From NCBI GenBank assembly GCA_030145845.1, contig JAIXHJ010000020.1:1-36138 (forward strand): a stretch of 36,138 nucleotides of DNA, in the 5' to 3' direction. Under the pieces are notes generated by a model. That model saw only the letters and a program-made list of their open reading frames with translations, was not told the origin of the DNA and did not search any database. Below, in pieces: positions 33,452-36,138 of this stretch. This DNA comes from Pseudomonadota bacterium (GTDB lineage: Bacteria; Pseudomonadota; Gammaproteobacteria; Pseudomonadales; Oceanobacteraceae). The translations under genes and the position numbers were made by a program. Numbering within the stretch: position 1 is the stretch's first letter; every line of letters starts with the position of its first letter.

Positions 33452-34789
33452 ATGAGCACTATTATATATCCCACCACCAACCTGAAAACCGGCGAAAACC
33501 TGATCCTCGAAAAAGGCGACGGCGTTTACGTATACGACAACAACGGCAATCAATACCTCGAAGGGATGGCCGGCCTGTGGTGTACCTCTCTGGGTTACAA
33601 CAACCAGGAACTGATCGACGCCGCGACCCAGCAGCTGCACAACCTGTCGTACTCGCACATGTTCGGCGGCAAGTCACACAAAGTTGGTATGGATCTGGCG
33701 GAAAAACTGGCCGCCATGCTGCCGGTGGATAACGCCCACGTGTTCTTCGGCAACTCAGGTTCTGACGCCAACGATACCCAGATCAAACTGCTGCACTACT
33801 ACTTTGCCGCCATCGGCAAACCGGAAAAACGTAAAATCATTTCGCGCAAGCGTTCTTACCACGGCATTACCGTTGCCTCTGCCTGCCTGACCGGTCTGGA
33901 AGTGAATCACACCAACTTTGACCTGCCGGTGGATGCACTGGGCATCCTGCGTACCGACGCGCCGTATTACCTGCGTGAAAAACTGGCCGGCGAAAGCGAA
34001 GCCCAGTTCGTTGACCGCATCGTCGGCAATCTGGAGAAACAGATTCTGGCCGAAGGCCCGGAAACCATTGCCGCCTTTATTGCCGAGCCCATCACCGGCG
34101 CCAGCGGCGTGATCATTGCGCCAGACGGTTACTACGAAAAAGTGCAGGCCCTGCTGAACAAATACGACATCTTCTTCTGGGCCGACGAAGTCATCTGTGG
34201 CTTCGGCCGTACCGGTAACGACTTCGGCTCCACCACCATGGGCATCAAGCCGGATATCATGAGCCTGGCCAAGCAGCTGTCGTCTGCTTACCTGCCGATT
34301 TCTGCTGCCGCCATCCGTGGCGACATGTACGAAGCCATGATTGAACCCAGCAACAAACTCGGCGTGTTCGGCCACGGCTACACCTACTCCGGTCACCCGG
34401 TGGCCTGTGCCGTTGCCCTGAAAACGCTGGAAATCTACGAGCGCGACAACCTCTTCGCCAAAGCTGCCGAAACCGGTGACTACCTGCAGAGCAAACTGCA
34501 GCAATACGCTGACCACCCGCTGGTTGGCGAAGTCCGTGGTCGCGGCCTGATCGCGGCGATCGACCTGCAGAACACCGCCAAAGACGAAGCCTTCCCGGCG
34601 GAAGTGTCTTACTACCTGGCCAAAGCCTGTCAGGACAACGGCCTGATCCTGCGTGCCGTGGGCGGCACCGCCATCGCCTTCTGCCCACCGCTGATTATCA
34701 CCACCGCGCAGATCGACGAGATGATGGAGAAATTCGCCAAAGCCATGGCAGCAACCGAAGCCTATGTGCAGGAACAGGGGCTGATGTAA
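33452..34789 (+). CDS. Class III aminotransferase, probable putrescine/polyamine-pyruvate type (SpuC-like)
   Basis: A 445-residue PLP enzyme of the omega-aminotransferase family. It moves an amino group from a diamine, GABA or beta-alanine to pyruvate or 2-oxoglutarate. The PLP lysine is about residue 274 in SLAKQLSSAYLPISA, with FWADEVICGFGRTG upstream and HGYTYSGHPVACAVALK downstream. GNSGSDANDTQIKLLHYY fits the SpuC/beta-alanine-pyruvate branch. The ATG at 33452 is preferred (GAGAG seven bases upstream); longer starts would run through the palindromic operator. It follows gabD on the same strand, matching the pairing of GABA or diamine transamination with semialdehyde oxidation. A strong terminator ends the unit. 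The precise amino donor is unresolved. Confidence 0.88.
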   Translation: MSTIIYPTTNLKTGENLILEKGDGVYVYDNNGNQYLEGMAGLWCTSLGYNNQELIDAATQQLHNLSYSHMFGGKSHKVGMDLAEKLAAMLPVDNAHVFFGNSGSDANDTQIKLLHYYFAAIGKPEKRKIISRKRSYHGITVASACLTGLEVNHTNFDLPVDALGILRTDAPYYLREKLAGESEAQFVDRIVGNLEKQILAEGPETIAAFIAEPITGASGVIIAPDGYYEKVQALLNKYDIFFWADEVICGFGRTGNDFGSTTMGIKPDIMSLAKQLSSAYLPISAAAIRGDMYEAMIEPSNKLGVFGHGYTYSGHPVACAVALKTLEIYERDNLFAKAAETGDYLQSKLQQYADHPLVGEVRGRGLIAAIDLQNTAKDEAFPAEVSYYLAKACQDNGLILRAVGGTAIAFCPPLIITTAQIDEMMEKFAKAMAATEAYVQEQGLM

Positions 34790-34818
34790 TCCGCGCCGGA
34801 ACAGCACCACAGACCAGC

Positions 34819-34842
34819 AAGGGGCCGTAAGGCCCCTTTTTT
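34819..34842 (+). terminator. Intrinsic terminator after the aminotransferase
   Basis: GGGGCC-GTAA-GGCCCC (34821-34836) followed by six T, 30 bases past the stop codon. Confidence 0.92.
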
Positions 34843-35426
34843 GTGGTGACGCCTTTTGCCATTGATCATTCGGTTATCAGATGGGTATTCTCAGGCCCGG
34901 ATGAGTTTTCAGCCCATGTGGATTTACTGGGTAGTTTACTGGATAAACAGACAGTCTGTTGTTGAGATTCAGCCTTTTTATGCTCGTTTACACGACAAAG
35001 GACAAATGAGCAGGCGCGAGCCGGCACCTTAAATTCAAGAAAATCCCTTATTTATCAAATAGTTACAGATTTTACCCGCAGTAATAACGCGCAAAGATAG
35101 CCCCTGGGCCTGAGTACAAACGCGCATGCGCGTTCAGCCACCTGATGAAAATATTAACAGGTAGACTTTTACGAGGTTTGACAATAAGTTAGGGGGAAAC
35201 AAGGGAAATATGCGTGGTGTCAAAGTGAGCATGCGCATGAATAAACTGTTATGTGCAGTCATAGAACGGAGGTGATTTTGGAGTGAGCGGGACGTGATCC
35301 AAAGCTACTGTGAAAGTCAAAAAACCGTAATAGTAGTAAGTAGTGAACGTTCAGGGGGTTCAACTCCCCCTGGTAAAGATAATGTAGTACTGATTAACCA
35401 AACTCAATTTTGCAAGGAGGTGAAGC
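34843..35426. other. AT-richer non-coding stretch leading into the integron cassettes
   Basis: About 580 bases without a supported gene. They are visibly AT-richer than the preceding core genes. The stretch holds a perfect 14-bp palindrome ACGCGCATGCGCGT (35120-35133), a TTGACA hexamer at about 35179-35184, a GTTAGGG site (35188-35194) that resembles an integron recombination core, and a 7-bp hairpin at 35352-35372. A 21-codon frame at 35209 has a modest ribosome binding site but nothing else in its favour. No integrase gene is present. Confidence 0.45.
35352..35372. repeat. Hairpin resembling a tRNA/tmRNA T-arm
   Basis: CAGGGGG and CCCCCTG flank the 7-base loop TTCAACT, a perfect 7-bp stem. 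The inner 5-bp stem plus loop matches the T-arm of a tRNA or tmRNA, but no CCA end follows and no other tRNA arm is visible. There is no T run, so it is not a normal terminator. Confidence 0.4.
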
Positions 35427-35618
35427 ATGATTAAAGTCATAGTGAATCTGAATGTAAGTATCAAAAGGGTAGCTTTGGTTTCACTGTCTTTGCCACTGGG
35501 TTTGTACGGTGTATTCCTCGCTCAGCCCAAAGTTACTTCAGCACATAACAAGGCCAGCCAGAGGGACCAAAAAACCGCCGCTTCGCTCTGGTTTTTCGGC
35601 CCCTGCTGGCGGCGTTAG
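35427..35618 (+). CDS. Small cassette-encoded membrane peptide ending in the attC site
   Basis: A 63-residue protein with an excellent ribosome binding site (AGGAGGTG, six bases before the ATG). It begins MIKVIVNLNV and has one hydrophobic segment (VALVSLSLPLGLYGVFL), so it may be a membrane peptide. Its last 23 or so residues (from NKASQRDQKT onward) are translated from the attC site itself, and the stop codon TAG lies in the GTTAG core. Such tails are common in small integron cassette proteins. It could be the functional gene of the first cassette or only a non-functional remnant; the function is not recognised. Confidence 0.6.
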   Translation: MIKVIVNLNVSIKRVALVSLSLPLGLYGVFLAQPKVTSAHNKASQRDQKTAASLWFFGPCWRR

Positions 35619-35620
35619 CG
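35545..35620. repeat. attC recombination site 1 (Vibrio-repeat-like)
   Basis: The site begins TAACAAGGCCAGCC and ends CTGCTGGCGGCGTTAG, the outer R and L boxes of an attC site, close to the TAACAA...GGCGTTAG pattern of Vibrio repeats. The middle folds as a hairpin: GGGACCAAAAAACC pairs with GGTTTTTCGGCCC, with unpaired bases, as required for single-strand recombination by an integron integrase. The crossover point would be between G35614 and T35615. Confidence 0.83.
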
Positions 35621-35637
35621 GATACAAGAGGCAAAGA

Positions 35638-35913
35638 ATGATCCTGCATCAATCTCAATTTGAAAGTTACTTAAAGGCGGCAGGTGTTGGCAGTCGCGAT
35701 AGCGTCGCGGATTCGGTCAAATCATATATTTCGTACTTAAACGGTGTTTCCAAGCATCTTGATATTGAGGTGTCACCCAAAACACTGCGCAGCAATACAG
35801 ATATAGCAAAGCTCGAAAAAAGTTTACAGGGCAAAGTATCTGATAAAACAATTCAGAACTATAAGTCTGCCATGCGTCAGTATGTATCAATGGTCGAATC
35901 TCATGGCTTGTAA
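35638..35913 (+). CDS. Integron cassette protein with a core-binding-like helical domain
   Basis: A 91-residue protein lying entirely between two attC sites, so it is the gene of cassette 2. It is highly helical and charged. The pattern of SQFESYLKAAGVGSRD, SVKSYISYLNGVSKHLD and SDKTIQNYKSAMRQYVSMVE resembles the SAM-like N-terminal core-binding domain of phage-type integrases, but it lacks any catalytic tyrosine recombinase domain. It may bind DNA, or the resemblance may be superficial. The ATG at 35638 comes 20 bases after the attC core, with AGAGGCAAAG upstream. The gene stops just before the next attC. Codon use is AT-richer than in the core genes, as is usual for cassettes. Confidence 0.72.
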   Translation: MILHQSQFESYLKAAGVGSRDSVADSVKSYISYLNGVSKHLDIEVSPKTLRSNTDIAKLEKSLQGKVSDKTIQNYKSAMRQYVSMVESHGL

Positions 35914-35916
35914 AGC

Positions 35917-35979
35917 CGCTAACAAAGCCAACCAGCAGCGCGCACTGCGTGCGCTGGACCTCGTTCCACTCGGCTGATC
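35917..35979. repeat. attC recombination site 2, 3' end missing
   Basis: It starts with CGCTAACAAAGCCAACCAGC, a normal R and L box, and has an inner self-complementary stretch (GCGCGCAC with TGCGTGCGC). The expected closing half appears only as CTCGGCTGAT: the L box partner (GGCT) is there, but the final GTTAG core is replaced by the end of an insertion sequence. The site is therefore probably inactive. Confidence 0.72.
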
Positions 35980-36138
35980 TGTAACCACTTTCGTGGACAG
36001 TTTTTTCTGTTTGTAGTGGTCAAGTAATTTTGGCCACGGTTTAGTAGGAATCCCAATACAGTTTCTCTGCTGCATTTGGACTTTTCCCACCGTTATTCGT
36101 GTGCGGTCGGATCTGACTGTAATAGCCAGTCAGATAGG
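35980..36138 (-). mobile_element. IS3-family insertion sequence, right end (partial)
   Basis: From 35980 the DNA changes to the 3' part of an IS3-family element on the minus strand, cut by the window edge. TGTAACCACTTTCGTGGACA at 35980-35999 begins with TG, as IS3-family terminal repeats do, and is the likely terminal inverted repeat. The other end is outside the window, so neither the family subgroup nor the target duplication can be confirmed. Confidence 0.72.
36041..36138 (-). CDS. IS3-family transposase OrfB, C-terminal fragment (continues past window)
   Basis: The minus strand encodes YLTGYYSQIRPH, NNGGKSPNAAEKLYW and a stop at 36041, the typical C-terminus of an IS3-family OrfB (DDE, rve) transposase. 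YY.Q.RPH is the family hallmark near the end of the catalytic domain. The catalytic DDE residues lie beyond the window. The stop comes about 60 bases from the element end, a normal distance. Confidence 0.82.
   Translation of the reverse strand, partial: YLTGYYSQIRPHTNNGGKSPNAAEKLYWDSY

Noticed and set aside
33755..34810. 351-codon open frame opposite the class III aminotransferase
   Set aside because: It lies wholly antisense to a conserved enzyme and crosses its terminator region; the composition is that of a shadow frame.
35509..35640. Upstream extension of the cassette 2 gene through attC 1
   Set aside because: The longer frame translates the attC site in a different frame and crosses the cassette boundary; the ATG at 35638 lies inside cassette 2.
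1..36138. CRISPR array, rRNA, tRNA genes, replication origin
   Set aside because: I saw no regularly spaced direct repeats, no complete tRNA cloverleaf or rRNA sequence, and no cluster of DnaA boxes.

Overview
The window looks like a chromosomal segment of a marine gammaproteobacterium, probably Oceanospirillales (Thalassolituus/Oceanobacter-like). This placement is an inference from gene content: divergent metR/metE, a two-subunit pyruvate carboxylase with a Pseudomonas-type pycR, proVWX, a glutamylpolyamine pathway, moderately high GC, and Vibrio-like attC sites at the right end. No taxonomic marker gene is present. Most of the window is ordinary core metabolism; the right-hand kilobase is integron-type accessory DNA.

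Layout. 1-551: 5' fragment of an aldehyde dehydrogenase gene. 937-4255: divergent metR and metE. 4335-6445: FAD-dependent glutamylpolyamine oxidase (puuB-like) and a beta-carbonic anhydrase. 6575-10916: pycAB and the divergent LysR gene pycR, with a palindromic operator between them. 10925-13884: a lone ccoG and a MocR-type regulator. 13999-15346: a 41-residue lysine-rich protein, a ribbon-helix-helix protein, a DUF2938 membrane protein, and a broken merR gene that keeps an intact MerR-type promoter. 15349-17708: glutamylpolyamine synthetase and an AhpC-type peroxiredoxin. 17967-21338: a complete proVWX glycine betaine/proline-betaine importer. 21778-26146: three consecutive genes for exported proteins of unknown role, the middle one a DUF4105 lipoprotein. 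26163-26886: a palindrome-rich non-coding block bounded by about 60-nt imperfect inverted repeats. 26902-34789: a second puuB-like oxidase, a LysR gene and speB agmatinase (divergent), a SpoIIAA-like protein, a LysR gene and gabD (divergent), and a class III aminotransferase. 34843-36138: AT-richer DNA, two integron gene cassettes with attC sites and no integrase gene in view, then the end of an IS3-family element.

How the genes fit together. speB, puuA, the two puuB genes, the class III aminotransferase and gabD make up most of a route from agmatine to putrescine, gamma-glutamyl-putrescine, GABA and succinate. They are spread over about 30 kb as separate transcription units with their own palindromic operators rather than one operon. 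The polyamine genes and proVWX together suggest a cell that takes up and degrades organic nitrogen compounds and manages osmolytes. pycAB supplies oxaloacetate.

Best candidates for something undescribed: the exported three-gene cluster (21778-26146), the structured non-coding element (26163-26886), the integrase-less cassette pair whose second attC is cut by an IS (35189-36138), and the small-gene cluster around 14 kb with its two clear operators.
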